Shown piece after piece: positions 32,662 to 42,189 of a stretch of 64,000 nucleotides of DNA. The stretch comes from JALZOC01 sp035758845 (GTDB taxonomy: Bacteria > Acidobacteriota > Vicinamibacteria > Vicinamibacterales > 2-12-FULL-66-21). The DNA lies in the NCBI GenBank assembly GCA_035758845.1, contig DASTVZ010000021.1:1-64000 (forward strand). The letters are read 5' to 3'. The first letter of the stretch is position 1; every line of letters starts with the position of its first letter. The translations under genes were made by a program, and so were the position numbers. The notes beneath the pieces are model-generated. The model saw only the letters and a program-made list of their open reading frames with translations. It did not search any database and was not told the origin of the DNA.

Positions 32662-34038
32662 CTAGACGGCTTCAGCGAGTCCCGCCCCCGGGGCCTTTTT
32701 TTCGATCAGGAAGCGGTCCATGAATCCCGTGCCGAGCCTGCCGGCAATGAAATCGGGATCGGCCAGTATTTTCAGATGAAGAGGAATCGACGTCTTGATT
32801 CCTTCGATCACGCTCATCTCGAGAGTCCGGCGCATGCGCGCGATGGCCTCCTGCCGATCGCGGCCGTGGACGATGATCTTGGCAATCATCGAGTCGTAGT
32901 ACGGAGACACCGTGCATTCGGAATGCAGGAACGTGTCGATCCGAACCCCCGGTCCGCCCGGAACGCTGAACGCGTGGACGGTACCCGGCGATGGAGCGAA
33001 GGTCTCCGGATCTTCGGCGTTGACTCGACACTCGATGGAATGGCCGTTGAACGTGACATCTCCCTGCTTGAACGAGAGCCGCTCTCCCGCAGCAATCCTG
33101 ATCTGCTCCTTCACGATGTCGACGCCGGTGATGAATTCGGTCACCGGATGCTCGACCTGCACCCGTGTATTGACTTCGAGGAAATAAAAGTTGCCCTTGT
33201 CGTCGAGGAGAAACTCGAAGGTTCCAGCGTTGGTGTATTGAACCGCGCGCGCCGCATCGACGACGGTACTGCCAAGTTTGCGGCGCATTTTTTCGGTGAC
33301 CGCCACCGATGGCCCTTCTTCGAGCAGTTTCTGATGACGCCGCTGGATGGAACACTCGCGTTCGCCGAGATGAACGACCGCGCCATGATGATCGCCGAGG
33401 ACCTGGAACTCGATGTGACGAGGATTCTCGACGTACTTCTCGAGATACACGTCGCCAACGCCGAAGGCCGCTTCCGCCTCACGCTGCGCGGTCTTCAGCG
33501 ACTTTGACAAGTCGCCAGCAACCCGGATCACGCGCATTCCGCGGCCGCCGCCGCCGGCCACCGCCTTGATGATCACCGGGTATCCGAGATCCCTGGCAAC
33601 CTTGTGAGCCTTCTCCTCGCTGTCGACGGGCCCATCACTGCCGGGAAGGACTGGCACACCGGCCTTTTTCATCGCGCGTCGCGCCCGGGCTTTGTCGCCG
33701 AGCAGCCGAATCACGTTCGGAGCCGGCCCGATGAACTTGATATGGCAGGCTTCGCAGACTTCCGCCAGGTATGCGCTCTCGGAGAGAAACCCGTAGCCCG
33801 GGTGAATCGCGTCCGCCCCGGTGATCTCCGCCGCGCTGATGACCGCCGGCACGCTGAGATAACTGTCGCTGCTGCGGGCCGGACCAATGCACACATCCTC
33901 GTCGGCAAACCGGACGTGGAGCGAATTCTCGTCCGCCTCCGAGTAGACCGCAACGGTTTTGATCCCCAGCTCGCGGCAGGCGCAAATCACGCGGAGAGCA
34001 ATTTCGCCGCGGTTGGCGATGAGGATTTTCTTGAACAT
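32662..34038 (-). CDS. accC: Acetyl-CoA carboxylase, biotin carboxylase subunit
   Basis: ATP-dependent carboxylation of biotin on AccB, the first half of malonyl-CoA formation. 458 residues: N-terminal KILIANRGEIALRVICACRE, ATP-grasp with AVAGGGGRGMRV, HIEFQVLGD, ERECSIQRRHQKLLEEGPS (catalytic Cys and Lys), EVNTRVQVEHPVTE and SIECRVNAEDP. Length and motifs are complete. accB lies 42 bases upstream on the same strand and thiE follows at once. The carboxyltransferase subunits accA/accD are not in the window. Confidence 0.96.
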   Translation of the reverse strand: MFKKILIANRGEIALRVICACRELGIKTVAVYSEADENSLHVRFADEDVCIGPARSSDSYLSVPAVISAAEITGADAIHPGYGFLSESAYLAEVCEACHIKFIGPAPNVIRLLGDKARARRAMKKAGVPVLPGSDGPVDSEEKAHKVARDLGYPVIIKAVAGGGGRGMRVIRVAGDLSKSLKTAQREAEAAFGVGDVYLEKYVENPRHIEFQVLGDHHGAVVHLGERECSIQRRHQKLLEEGPSVAVTEKMRRKLGSTVVDAARAVQYTNAGTFEFLLDDKGNFYFLEVNTRVQVEHPVTEFITGVDIVKEQIRIAAGERLSFKQGDVTFNGHSIECRVNAEDPETFAPSPGTVHAFSVPGGPGVRIDTFLHSECTVSPYYDSMIAKIIVHGRDRQEAIARMRRTLEMSVIEGIKTSIPLHLKILADPDFIAGRLGTGFMDRFLIEKKAPGAGLAEAV

Positions 34039-34080
34039 GAATGCTGGCCCGGTTCTGTCAGATGTTTGTTTCAGGCGACC

Positions 34081-34569
34081 CTAAAACCCGCTCGTCTTTA
34101 TCGCAAACAACCGCTCGCCATACTGTACCGGCTTGCCATTCTCGACATATGCGCTGACGATCTCGCCGTCGTACTCCGACGTGATCTCGTTCATCAATTT
34201 CATCGCCTCGATGATGCAGAGAACCTGGTCTTTCTTGACCCGCTGACCAACCTCAACGAACGCCGCAGCACCTGGCTCGGAGGATCGATAGAACGTCCCG
34301 ACAATTGGAGACTTCACGACCGCAAGCTCCACCGACTCTTCATCCTCAATCGTGGCGGGCAACGCGGGCGCGGCAGTGACCGTGGTTGCCGACACCTGCG
34401 GAATCGTCGGGGGCGCAACCGGCAGTTGAGGCAGAGCCGGCGGCATAGGAAACGCCGCAGATGCCTTCCGGACCCGGAGCTTCATCCCGTCACTCTCGAC
34501 CTCGAATTCCGCGAGGTCGTGCTGCCGGACCAGCTCCAAGATCCGCTCGATATCCTCGAATTCCATCAT
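34081..34569 (-). CDS. accB: Acetyl-CoA carboxylase, biotin carboxyl carrier protein
   Basis: 162 residues from the ATG at 34569. N-terminal helix DIERILELVRQHDLAEFEVE, a Pro/Ala-rich linker (about 45-80), and the biotinyl domain with EAMKLMNEI, whose Lys is biotinylated, flanked by SPIVGTFYRSSEP and GERLFAI. GGAGG abuts this ATG, which is too close for ideal use; a GTG at 34617 or the second ATG at 34566 are alternatives. It pairs with accC downstream and follows pepP, from which it is separated by ~80 bases. Confidence 0.94.
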   Translation of the reverse strand: MMEFEDIERILELVRQHDLAEFEVESDGMKLRVRKASAAFPMPPALPQLPVAPPTIPQVSATTVTAAPALPATIEDEESVELAVVKSPIVGTFYRSSEPGAAAFVEVGQRVKKDQVLCIIEAMKLMNEITSEYDGEIVSAYVENGKPVQYGERLFAIKTSGF

Positions 34570-34649
34570 CCTCCGGGGATAGGTCCTTCGCCTAACGGCA
34601 GAAGCTCCGGTGCTCACAATTGCCCATCACTGCGATCAGCTGCCGGCGT

Positions 34650-35795
34650 TTACAGTACACCTATCGGCACGTCCGTCAACACTTCGCAGCCGCTCTCGAC
34701 CACCAGGACATCGTCCTCGATACGGACCCCACCTACCCCAGGAACGTAGGCTCCGGGCTCTATGGTGAACACCATCCCGGGCACGACCGGTTCGTCCGGC
34801 AGGGCTCCAGGAAGCTTGGAAATCCTTGGATCTTCATGTACTTCCAACCCAAGCCCGTGCCCGGTTCCATGTCCGAACGCGTCGGCCAACCCATGCCGCG
34901 CAAGCACAGCCCTCGCCGCGTGATCGATTTCACTAGGTCGAACACCCGGCCTAACTGCTGCGATCGCTGCGTCGTGCGCCTCCCGCACGGCGGCACCAAG
35001 TCGCGCCAAATCCGACGGAACCGCGCCAACGGGCAGCGTCCGCGTCAGATCCACGGAGTATCCGTCGTAGACACCCCCGAAGTCCAGCACCACCCCATCA
35101 CCGTGAACTAGTCGTCGTCGACTTGGACGTGCGTGCGGGCGCGAACTGTTCTCGCCAGACGCCACGATGGTATCGAAGGCAGGCCGTTCAAAACCTTCCT
35201 CGCGGATCGCCGCATCGATGGCGGCCGCTATCTCCAGTTCGGTGCGGCCCTCGGTGACGAACTCGGGAGCTTTCCGCGCGACGCGCGACAACCGCCGCGC
35301 CGCTTCACGGAAAATTTCGATCTCCTCTGCGTCCTTCACCGCGCGGCGTCGCTCGATCACCCGTTCGGTCGGCACGAGCACCGCCGTGGCACCGGAATCC
35401 GTTGAGCCGCCAGGTGCGCTCAGACCCCTTGCCAACCGATTGAAACTTCCAACCGTCATCGAAGCGGCCTCGACTCCAATTCGCGCCGGGCGCGGCAAGA
35501 CCCTTAGCAACGCCGACAGCGTTTCGTCGTAGGTGTGCTCGACGACCGAGATGTTAAAAGGCCTGCCGGCCGTCTCCTCGAGGAGCCTGCTCGCAGCTGT
35601 CTGATACCGAAAATCGACGACGAGCGTGCAGCTATCCTGGTGCAGCACGACGGCTCCGGCCGTTGCCGTCAGGCCGGTGAGATAGCGCAGGTTTGGAAGG
35701 TGAGTCACGACGAGCGCATTGAGATTCAAGGTCCGGAGATCGGCCTGCAAGATGGATATACGCCTGCCAGATGCCGAAACCGGCGCCGCAGTCAT
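34650..35795 (-). CDS. Xaa-Pro aminopeptidase / M24 metallopeptidase
   Basis: 381 residues with creatinase-like N-terminal domain (about 10-140) and a pita-bread catalytic domain. Predicted dinuclear-metal ligands: the Asp pair in DFGGVYDGYSVDLTRT, His in FGHGTGHGLGLEVHEDP, Glu in FTIEPGAYV and Glu in GVRIEDDVLV. Cleaves N-terminal residues next to proline. No signal peptide, so cytoplasmic. The pepP/pepQ-accB-accC order is common in diverse bacteria. The gene starts 14 bases after the TPR gene's stop, in the same run. Confidence 0.92.
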   Translation of the reverse strand: MTAAPVSASGRRISILQADLRTLNLNALVVTHLPNLRYLTGLTATAGAVVLHQDSCTLVVDFRYQTAASRLLEETAGRPFNISVVEHTYDETLSALLRVLPRPARIGVEAASMTVGSFNRLARGLSAPGGSTDSGATAVLVPTERVIERRRAVKDAEEIEIFREAARRLSRVARKAPEFVTEGRTELEIAAAIDAAIREEGFERPAFDTIVASGENSSRPHARPSRRRLVHGDGVVLDFGGVYDGYSVDLTRTLPVGAVPSDLARLGAAVREAHDAAIAAVRPGVRPSEIDHAARAVLARHGLADAFGHGTGHGLGLEVHEDPRISKLPGALPDEPVVPGMVFTIEPGAYVPGVGGVRIEDDVLVVESGCEVLTDVPIGVL

Positions 35796-35808
35796 GAGAT
35801 TAACGGGT

Positions 35809-36522
35809 TTAGCGGGCCGCAGCTCGCTGGGTTCGCGCGCGGATGATGGCGTTCAGGAACTCTTCTAGTCCTGCCAACGCCGGATCAACGGGACGAGGAT
35901 ACGTCACATGGGCCTCGGCGCGAGCCGCCGCCTCCTCCACCGCGTGAGTGGCGACCGCCGTCAGCACTGGAGTTGATACCGGAGGTTCAGGCCTTTCTTC
36001 GGGTGGACTGACTGTCAGAGGTGCGGAAGGCTCTGCTTGGGATGTTTCCGCCTCCGCCGTCACATCCGCCGGCTGGACCTCGGGCTTGTCGTCGACGCGT
36101 ATCTTCAGCGCAATCCGCGACATCAGTGCCGGCGCGGGCGGCGATTCAACATGCTCGACGGTCGGAGCAGGTTCTGCGGACATTCCAGCCGGTTCAACAT
36201 GCTCAACGTGCTCCTCACCGATCCGATGATGGATCTCCGCCAGCCCGCGAATCGCCGCGAGATTTTCCGGCGCGAGTTTCAGAACGTATTCCAGTTCGGT
36301 GCGAGCTTCCGGAAGGCGGCCGACCTCGATGAGTGCCCGGCCCAATGTGACGTGAGCGGAAAGGTAGGATGGATGTCGAACGAGACCGGTCGTGCACGTC
36401 TCGATCGCTTCGTCGAATCTGCCGGCGCGGCGATATTCCTCGGCCAGCGCCGCAAAGGCAATCGACGCCGGGTCCGACTGGACCCGGCGTTTCAATTCCT
36501 CGATGCGCGGACTGTCAGCCAC
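35809..36522 (-). CDS. TPR-repeat protein of the pilus-linked operon
   Basis: 237 residues. Two to three TPR units (about 5-105: FAALAEEYRRAGRFDEAIET, LGRALIEVGRLPEARTELE, GLAEIHHRIG) precede a low-complexity Pro/Glu/Ala segment (about 110-205) and a short helical C-terminus (AGLEEFLNAIIRAR). The same arrangement, TPR, disordered region and a final helix, occurs in scaffolding proteins near type IV pilus genes. Starts with GTG, ten bases after the PKD lipoprotein. Function is not known; the partner is probably in this operon. Confidence 0.75.
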   Translation of the reverse strand: MADSPRIEELKRRVQSDPASIAFAALAEEYRRAGRFDEAIETCTTGLVRHPSYLSAHVTLGRALIEVGRLPEARTELEYVLKLAPENLAAIRGLAEIHHRIGEEHVEHVEPAGMSAEPAPTVEHVESPPAPALMSRIALKIRVDDKPEVQPADVTAEAETSQAEPSAPLTVSPPEERPEPPVSTPVLTAVATHAVEEAAARAEAHVTYPRPVDPALAGLEEFLNAIIRARTQRAAAR

Positions 36523-36531
36523 GGGGGAAGG

Positions 36532-37821
36532 TTACTGCACCTGCACCGTCTTGGTCACTCGTCCGACCTTCCCGGTGCTGTCGGTGACTGTAAGGGTGAC
36601 GTTATAGCTGGCCGCTGCGCCGTACGCGTGCGTGGGCGAGGCCAACGTACTGCTGCTCCCATCGCCGAAGTCCCAGGAGTAAGACGCGATGGTGCGTCCG
36701 GGCGCCGCCTGCGATCCTGACGAATTGAACTGCATCGTATGCGCCGTGCTCGGCGGCAGCTGCGAGAACGTGAAGTCGGCCGTTGGCGCATCGGTGGTGA
36801 CGGTGACCGAGGCGGTCGTCACGCCTTGCCGTCCGACGTCGTCAGTCACCACAAGGGTGACCGTGTAGACACCGGCCTTCACGAAGTCGTGGGTCGTGAT
36901 CGGAGTCGTCGTCGTCTTCTGCGTGCCGTCGCCGAAGTCCCACGCATACGAGCGGATCGTCCGGCCCGGCGCAGCCACACTGGCCGATGCGTTGAAGTTG
37001 ACAAAATCACCGACCAGCGGTGTTGACGGTGATGTCAGGAAGCTCGCCGTCGGCGCCGTCCCGCCGGCCACATCTATGGTCTGTGACGTCGACGCGCTCC
37101 GGTTGTACTGGTCGGTGACGGTCAGCGTCACTACGTAAGTGCCGGGCGCGTTGAACGCGTGCGTCGCCGTCCGGCCGCTGCCGGTCGCGCCATCACCGAA
37201 GTTCCACGAGAACGACACGATCGGATTGTTCGGCGCCGCGGTGCTGGTCGAGGCATCGAACAGCACGTTCTGGTGGTCGGTCGGTGAGCTCGGCGTGAAT
37301 GTGAACGCCGGCTGGAGACCATCCGGCGGGACGACGATTCCGGGCGGGATGAGCCGGATCGACGCGAACCGCGTCGTGCTGTTGCCAAAGCCGCCGGTCC
37401 CGTTCCGGTCGAGCGGCGTCACCCCGATCTCCACGATGGTGCCATTGTCGACCGCCGGTCCCGACGGAAGCGCTGGCGCCGTATACATCAATCGTGCTTC
37501 ACCGTTTGCATCGGTCACGAGGTTGCGCGCAGAGACTGAGCCGAAGTCGGCGCGAACGCCGTCGACGAAGATCCCGGTGATGACCGACACGTCCCGCTTC
37601 GGTGCTCCGTTCGAGTCGCGCGCTGTGATTGTGACCAGCGACTGAGAGGATCCGTCTTGCACCAGAATCTCGGGCTGGGTCCTCAACGTGATCGAGACGC
37701 CAAGCTCAGACGGCCCGGTGAGCGCAGGCGTCTCCTGGCTCTTCATCGTACAGCCGAGCGAGGTCGCCGCGATCGCGGCCACAAACGTGACTATCCACCG
37801 CCTCAATGCTGGTTTCTTCAT
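36532..37821 (-). CDS. PKD-domain lipoprotein
   Basis: 429 residues with a lipoprotein signal (about 1-24, lipobox TSLGC). An Ig-like/invasin-like N-terminal domain (about 40-165, SLVTITARDSNGAPKRDVSV, TDANGEARLMYTAP) is followed by three PKD domains with SFSWNFGDG, SYAWDFGDG and SYSWDFGDG signatures. Predicted to be an outer-membrane-attached, surface-facing adhesive or scaffold protein. It lies in the same unidirectional run as pilMNOPQ, immediately after a second lipoprotein, so a pilus-associated role is a reasonable inference. No enzymatic motif. Confidence 0.85.
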   Translation of the reverse strand: MKKPALRRWIVTFVAAIAATSLGCTMKSQETPALTGPSELGVSITLRTQPEILVQDGSSQSLVTITARDSNGAPKRDVSVITGIFVDGVRADFGSVSARNLVTDANGEARLMYTAPALPSGPAVDNGTIVEIGVTPLDRNGTGGFGNSTTRFASIRLIPPGIVVPPDGLQPAFTFTPSSPTDHQNVLFDASTSTAAPNNPIVSFSWNFGDGATGSGRTATHAFNAPGTYVVTLTVTDQYNRSASTSQTIDVAGGTAPTASFLTSPSTPLVGDFVNFNASASVAAPGRTIRSYAWDFGDGTQKTTTTPITTHDFVKAGVYTVTLVVTDDVGRQGVTTASVTVTTDAPTADFTFSQLPPSTAHTMQFNSSGSQAAPGRTIASYSWDFGDGSSSTLASPTHAYGAAASYNVTLTVTDSTGKVGRVTKTVQVQ

Positions 37822-37869
37822 ATCTGAATCACCGGCGCCCGGCGACGCCCCGATTGGGAACTCGACAGG

Positions 37870-38481
37870 TCATTTGGGATCCCCAAAATTCGCGAAGGTG
37901 ACGTCGACATTGCCTGTCACGCTGACTTCCCGGCCGGTCTGGTCGTGTCCGTAGAAGGTCACTCTGGCAATCGTCGAGAGAACGATCGGATTTGTTGCCA
38001 GTGCCGCGAGAGGCGCTTCCATTTTTGCCTGGTTGCGCACGAGCGTGAAGCCAAGGGTCGTGTCGCCCGACACCGTTCCTGCAAGGCCGCCATCGAACGC
38101 GTAGGGGACGTCGATGCCTTCGATGTTGTGGCCGTCCGAACGCACATACTGCACGTGATACTGCGTCACAGTTATCCAATTGTTCTGCGTCGGCGTGAGC
38201 GGCGATGAGGCCGGTCCGGGATCCTTGAGGCCAAGCTTGAACGTCACCCGGGCAGGATCGTTGAAGATGGTCGCGATGTCGTCTTTGACTGTGATCACGT
38301 CGGACGCGAGCCCTGAGCCAAACGTGGTCGGGTCCGCGCCGGAGGCTGCTTCGATTCCTGCAACGATCAAGTAAGACGAGGCCGTGCCCTGCCGCGTCTG
38401 ATCACCGCATGAGGAAACAGCTGCAGCAAGGGCGACAGCACCGGCCAGGCGGATTCCAGAACCCCAGACCACTTTCGTCAT
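37870..38481 (-). CDS. Hypothetical lipoprotein next to pilQ
   Basis: 203 residues. Lipoprotein signal (about 1-25, ending AVSSCG). The rest is a beta-rich domain without a family I recognise; SYLIVAGIEAASGADP and VTFYGHDQTGREVSVTGNV recall Acidobacteriota-type hypothetical lipoproteins. It starts four bases after pilQ ends, suggesting coupling with the secretin, and is followed by the PKD lipoprotein. A pilotin-like role for PilQ is conceivable but not shown by sequence. Confidence 0.75.
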   Translation of the reverse strand: MTKVVWGSGIRLAGAVALAAAVSSCGDQTRQGTASSYLIVAGIEAASGADPTTFGSGLASDVITVKDDIATIFNDPARVTFKLGLKDPGPASSPLTPTQNNWITVTQYHVQYVRSDGHNIEGIDVPYAFDGGLAGTVSGDTTLGFTLVRNQAKMEAPLAALATNPIVLSTIARVTFYGHDQTGREVSVTGNVDVTFANFGDPK

Positions 38482-38485
38482 CTCG

Positions 38486-41002
38486 TCAGCCTCTGATGAT
38501 GCGAGGTGTGATGAAAATCAACAGCTCGCGGCTTTCATCCGACGTCGTGTCACGTTTGAAGAGCCACCCGAGAAGCGGCAGTCGGTACAACCCGGGCGTG
38601 CGCTCGTTGGAAACCTGTTCGCGGGTCACGAAGATTCCACCAATGATCGTGGTCGCGCCATCATCGACCTGCACCTGTGTGCGCGCGCGCTGGGTGTCGA
38701 TCGGAGGAATACCATTCACCTGGCGACTGAAGTCCGGTGTGGCGTTTTCCAGCGTGATCTGCATGATCACCGTGTTCGCTGACGTGATCTGCGGCGTCAC
38801 CTGCAGCGTCAGCGCCGCATCCTTGAAGCTGACGGTGACCGTGTTATTCGCGACGGTCTGAATCGGAATCTGGAGACCCTGCGTCACCTCTGCGGCGACG
38901 TTGTTCTGAGTGGTCAGGCGCGGCGTCGAGAGGATCCGTCCTTTACCACTGCGCTCGAGTGCGGAGAGCGCAACATCAATATTGAACGCGCCGTTCACGG
39001 CGCCGACCGCCAGACCGATTGCGGAGCTCGCTCCTGGAACCGGCAGGTTCACCACGGTCCCGGTCGAATCGTTTGCCGTCGCGCGATTATCGGCCGGAGA
39101 GTTGACAGCACCGGTCCGTCCATTGAGCGTGCCGTTGTTCGGGAAGGCGAGGCCAGTGGTATTGCCAACGCCCGGTGTGACACGGCCGTTCAATCCCCAC
39201 TGCACGCCGATCGCCTTGGCAAACTCGCGCGTCGTCTGAACGACGCGGGCTTCAACCTCGACTTGCGGTTCAGGACGATCGAGTGCGCCGAGGAGCGCCG
39301 ACACGGTCTGCAGACGATCCGGCAGGTCAGTGACGATGATCGTGTTCGTGCGCGCGTCGACCTGAATCTGCCCGCGCTGCGACAGCGCCGACTTCACGAG
39401 CAGCGGCGACACGTCTCCGGCTTTCGCGTAACTCAAAGAGAATGTCTGCACGCGAAGATCGCCGGCGAGTGCTTTCGCCTCCGCCAGCTTTCGGCGATCA
39501 CCCTCTTCTTCGGCGAGCACCGAAAGCGGCGCGATTCGGACGATGGTGCCCTCGGCCACATATCCCAGCTTGTGGGTCTTCAAGAGCGTCTCGAACGCTT
39601 GATCCCATGGAACGTCGCGCAACACAACGTCAATTGGTGTCGCCGGCACCGATGGATCGATGATGATGTTCAGACCACTGATCTCGTTGAAGTAGCGAAG
39701 AACGGAACGCAGATCCGCACCAGAAAAGTCGAGTGTGATCGGCGTGCCTTTGTACTGTTTCTCGCCTGTGCCGGTGATCACCTGCTGAGTGGGCCGAGGC
39801 GCAGCCTGCGGCGGCACGCTGAGCGGTGGCGCACTTGGCGGTACTGGAGCCTGCGGGGTGACCGTCTGCGCCGCTACGGCCTGCGGCGGTGCGGTCGGCG
39901 GCGCTGCCGGCGCCGTCTGCTGACGCGCCGCAGCCGCTGGTGGCGCCTGCGGACGGGCCTGACCCGGCGCCTGGGGCGTCTGCACCTTCGCCGCTGCAGG
40001 AGCGGCGGCAGGCGGCGTACTGACCGGAGTATCTTGCGGAGTGATCGCTGCCGCATTCGCAATCGCCTGCTCGAGAGGAATGTCTGGCTCGGGATCAGCA
40101 GGCTTCCCGCTTGACGCCGGCGTGGTCAGCAGCACCGTGCTCGATTTCTGCGGCGGCTCGAACACGACTGCGAGATCGCTCCCTGTAGTCCCGGCTCGCT
40201 CGACGTGGTACGTGGCGCCGTCGGCGACGTCCATGACAACGCGCGTGATGAGCGGAGTGCGGCTGTTGACCGACACGCGCACGCGCTTCACAAGCGGCCC
40301 CTCGACGTTCATCTGCGGAGATGCATTCGACGTGACGTTTGGAAAGTCCAGCACCAGCCGGCGCGGTGCTCCCTCTGCTTCCGAAACATCCGCCGGGGTC
40401 AGCCGACCGTTGCCACCAAGCGTGATCGTCGTCCCCGCAGGCGTGTACCGGGAACGGACGCGATCGAGGATGGTCGCGGCCGGCGCGTCGACGGAAGCCT
40501 TGACCACATCGATCGAACCGCGTTTCGGCGCAAGCGCGATGGGTAATTGCGGCGCAGGCTGTGCGGCCGCGGCGCGCGCGGGTGCGGTCAGTTCAAGTCG
40601 AATGGTGTTCCGGGCGCTGCGAACGGCGTACTCGAGCGGCCGCGACAGCGCTACTCGCACGCGCGCCACGGTCTGACCGGTATCATTGGTGCCCTCTTCG
40701 AGCGTGACGCTCGTGATCGCATCGCGCGGGTCGGCCGCGACGTTTGCGCGGGCGTTCGTGTCAAGAGATACATTGCGCAATTCCACGACAACAGTCAGCG
40801 GGTCCGGACGCTTCACAACGTACGCGGCCGGTTCGGTTGACTCGATCAAGACGGCGTTTCCCTGGGCCGACACGCCCAGCAAACGAACCGGCGTGGCGCC
40901 TGCCGAGAGCAACAGGCTGCTGCCGAGCGCCAGCGATACGACGATCGCCAGATGCCACGCACCGGCGGGCGAGAAGACGGTCGATCGCAACTGCTGCCTC
41001 AT
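38486..41002 (-). CDS. pilQ: Type IV pilus secretin PilQ
   Basis: 838 residues forming the outer-membrane pilus channel. Signal peptide (about 1-38); two AMIN domains for peptidoglycan binding (about 40-135 and 165-275); a long Pro/Ala/Gln-rich linker (about 300-410); an STN/N0 domain (LDFSGADLRSVLRYFNEISG); an N1/NolW domain (KAGDVSPLLVKSALSQRG, RTNTIIVTDLP); and the secretin domain (VEVEARVVQTTREFAKAIGV, then DGATTIIGGIF, VPLLGWLFK-like PLLGWLFKRDT). Its ATG overlaps the pilP stop by four bases. It ends the pilMNOPQ set. Confidence 0.95.
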   Translation of the reverse strand: MRQQLRSTVFSPAGAWHLAIVVSLALGSSLLLSAGATPVRLLGVSAQGNAVLIESTEPAAYVVKRPDPLTVVVELRNVSLDTNARANVAADPRDAITSVTLEEGTNDTGQTVARVRVALSRPLEYAVRSARNTIRLELTAPARAAAAQPAPQLPIALAPKRGSIDVVKASVDAPAATILDRVRSRYTPAGTTITLGGNGRLTPADVSEAEGAPRRLVLDFPNVTSNASPQMNVEGPLVKRVRVSVNSRTPLITRVVMDVADGATYHVERAGTTGSDLAVVFEPPQKSSTVLLTTPASSGKPADPEPDIPLEQAIANAAAITPQDTPVSTPPAAAPAAAKVQTPQAPGQARPQAPPAAAARQQTAPAAPPTAPPQAVAAQTVTPQAPVPPSAPPLSVPPQAAPRPTQQVITGTGEKQYKGTPITLDFSGADLRSVLRYFNEISGLNIIIDPSVPATPIDVVLRDVPWDQAFETLLKTHKLGYVAEGTIVRIAPLSVLAEEEGDRRKLAEAKALAGDLRVQTFSLSYAKAGDVSPLLVKSALSQRGQIQVDARTNTIIVTDLPDRLQTVSALLGALDRPEPQVEVEARVVQTTREFAKAIGVQWGLNGRVTPGVGNTTGLAFPNNGTLNGRTGAVNSPADNRATANDSTGTVVNLPVPGASSAIGLAVGAVNGAFNIDVALSALERSGKGRILSTPRLTTQNNVAAEVTQGLQIPIQTVANNTVTVSFKDAALTLQVTPQITSANTVIMQITLENATPDFSRQVNGIPPIDTQRARTQVQVDDGATTIIGGIFVTREQVSNERTPGLYRLPLLGWLFKRDTTSDESRELLIFITPRIIRG

Positions 41003-41526
41003 CCACGCCCCCCCTCGGCGGATCTCAGGGCTTTCCGAATCTCTTTCTGCTTCACGAGAGAGAGCGGATCGTTGACATCCTGCGAGAACACCACCGCGTC
41101 CTGGACGATGGATTTCACCGAACCGTCCATCAACCGGTCTCCCGGTTTCACGACGTACGTCTTGTTGTCCGGCCCCTGAATCAGCGCGACGAATCCAGTG
41201 CTGTTGCGCACGATGCCCTTCACACTCACCTCATTAATGAGAAGTCCGGGGACACCGGGCGGTCGCGCTCCCTGTGTCTTGGGATCGTTACCGCGTCCGA
41301 TTAAGCTCACGAACGGATCGCGACGTCCCTCGGGGTTGTAGGTGAAGGGAGCTCCCGCTTCAGCCGGCTGCGCGTTCTGTTCCGCCGGCGCGGAGGCTGA
41401 CGCGGGCACCCCGCTTGGCGGCGCTGGAGTCTGGCCGCGCTGCTGTGCGAACGCGCGGCCACACACCGTCGCACCCATCACGAGACTCACGAGCAGCACC
41501 GGAACGAAACGCATCCTGGGCCTCAT
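40999..41526 (-). CDS. pilP: Type IV pilus assembly protein PilP
   Basis: 175 residues. A signal peptide (about 1-25) precedes a low-complexity linker and a beta-sandwich domain: YNPEGRRDPFVSLI (the conserved RDPF), LLINEVSVKGIVRNSTGFVA and VKPGDRL. In pilus systems PilP links the PilNO platform to the PilQ secretin. The chosen ATG at 41526 overlaps the pilO stop (ATGA); the longer frame upstream lies inside pilO. Ends overlapping pilQ. Confidence 0.93.
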   Translation of the reverse strand: MRPRMRFVPVLLVSLVMGATVCGRAFAQQRGQTPAPPSGVPASASAPAEQNAQPAEAGAPFTYNPEGRRDPFVSLIGRGNDPKTQGARPPGVPGLLINEVSVKGIVRNSTGFVALIQGPDNKTYVVKPGDRLMDGSVKSIVQDAVVFSQDVNDPLSLVKQKEIRKALRSAEGGRG

Positions 41527-42143
41527 TTCGTTGACGGCTGCTTCGGCACGATGCCGCGCCCACCGCGACCCGTTGCTGGAGCCTTGCTTTCCTGGAGCAC
41601 AAACGTCGTCGCGACGCACTCGGCTTCAATGCTCGCCGTGGGATCCTGGGCCTGGCGCGGCTTGATCACGATTTCGCCGACGTTGATGATCCGTGGGAAC
41701 TTGCTGATGCGATCGAAGAACAAACCGAGGTTGTGGTAGGTGCCCTCGGCGCGCAGCTTGAACGGCAGCGCGGCGTACATCGCCTCCTGCTTGGGTTCCT
41801 GCGGTGTGAATCGCTGAATCGTCAGGCTTGATTGCGTTGCGAGGCCCTGGACTCGACGCAGAATGTCGGCGACGTCTTTCTGCTCCGGCAGCACGGCGCG
41901 CAGGTTCTCCAGACGCCGTTCGAGTTCGGCGACCTCTGATTGGAACTGCGGCAAACGTCGCGCGGTGGCGACGCCCCTGGCGATGTCCGCTTTCAGCGCC
42001 GTCAACCGCGTTTGTCGCGCGTTGATATCGGCCTGCATCTCGGATACATAAAACTTCCAGAAGCCAAACACCGCGAGGCCCGACACGACGACGAAGGCGC
42101 CGATCTGCGCGTACCACGGGAGTTTGCTGAGCGAAATATCCAT
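41523..42143 (-). CDS. pilO: Type IV pilus assembly protein PilO
   Basis: 206 residues: short cytoplasmic N-terminus, one membrane helix (about 10-30, IGAFVVVSGLAVFGFWKFYV), a coiled-coil segment (about 32-85) and a ferredoxin-like periplasmic domain with SLTIQRFTPQEPK and YHNLGLFFDRISKFPRIINV, a conserved PilO stretch. It pairs with PilN in the inner-membrane alignment complex. 46 bases separate it from pilN; overlap with pilP. Confidence 0.94.
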   Translation of the reverse strand: MDISLSKLPWYAQIGAFVVVSGLAVFGFWKFYVSEMQADINARQTRLTALKADIARGVATARRLPQFQSEVAELERRLENLRAVLPEQKDVADILRRVQGLATQSSLTIQRFTPQEPKQEAMYAALPFKLRAEGTYHNLGLFFDRISKFPRIINVGEIVIKPRQAQDPTASIEAECVATTFVLQESKAPATGRGGRGIVPKQPSTK

Positions 42144-42189
42144 GTAATCCCTGTTCGTATCGGAGATGCCAGACTCTGCCTTTAGCTGC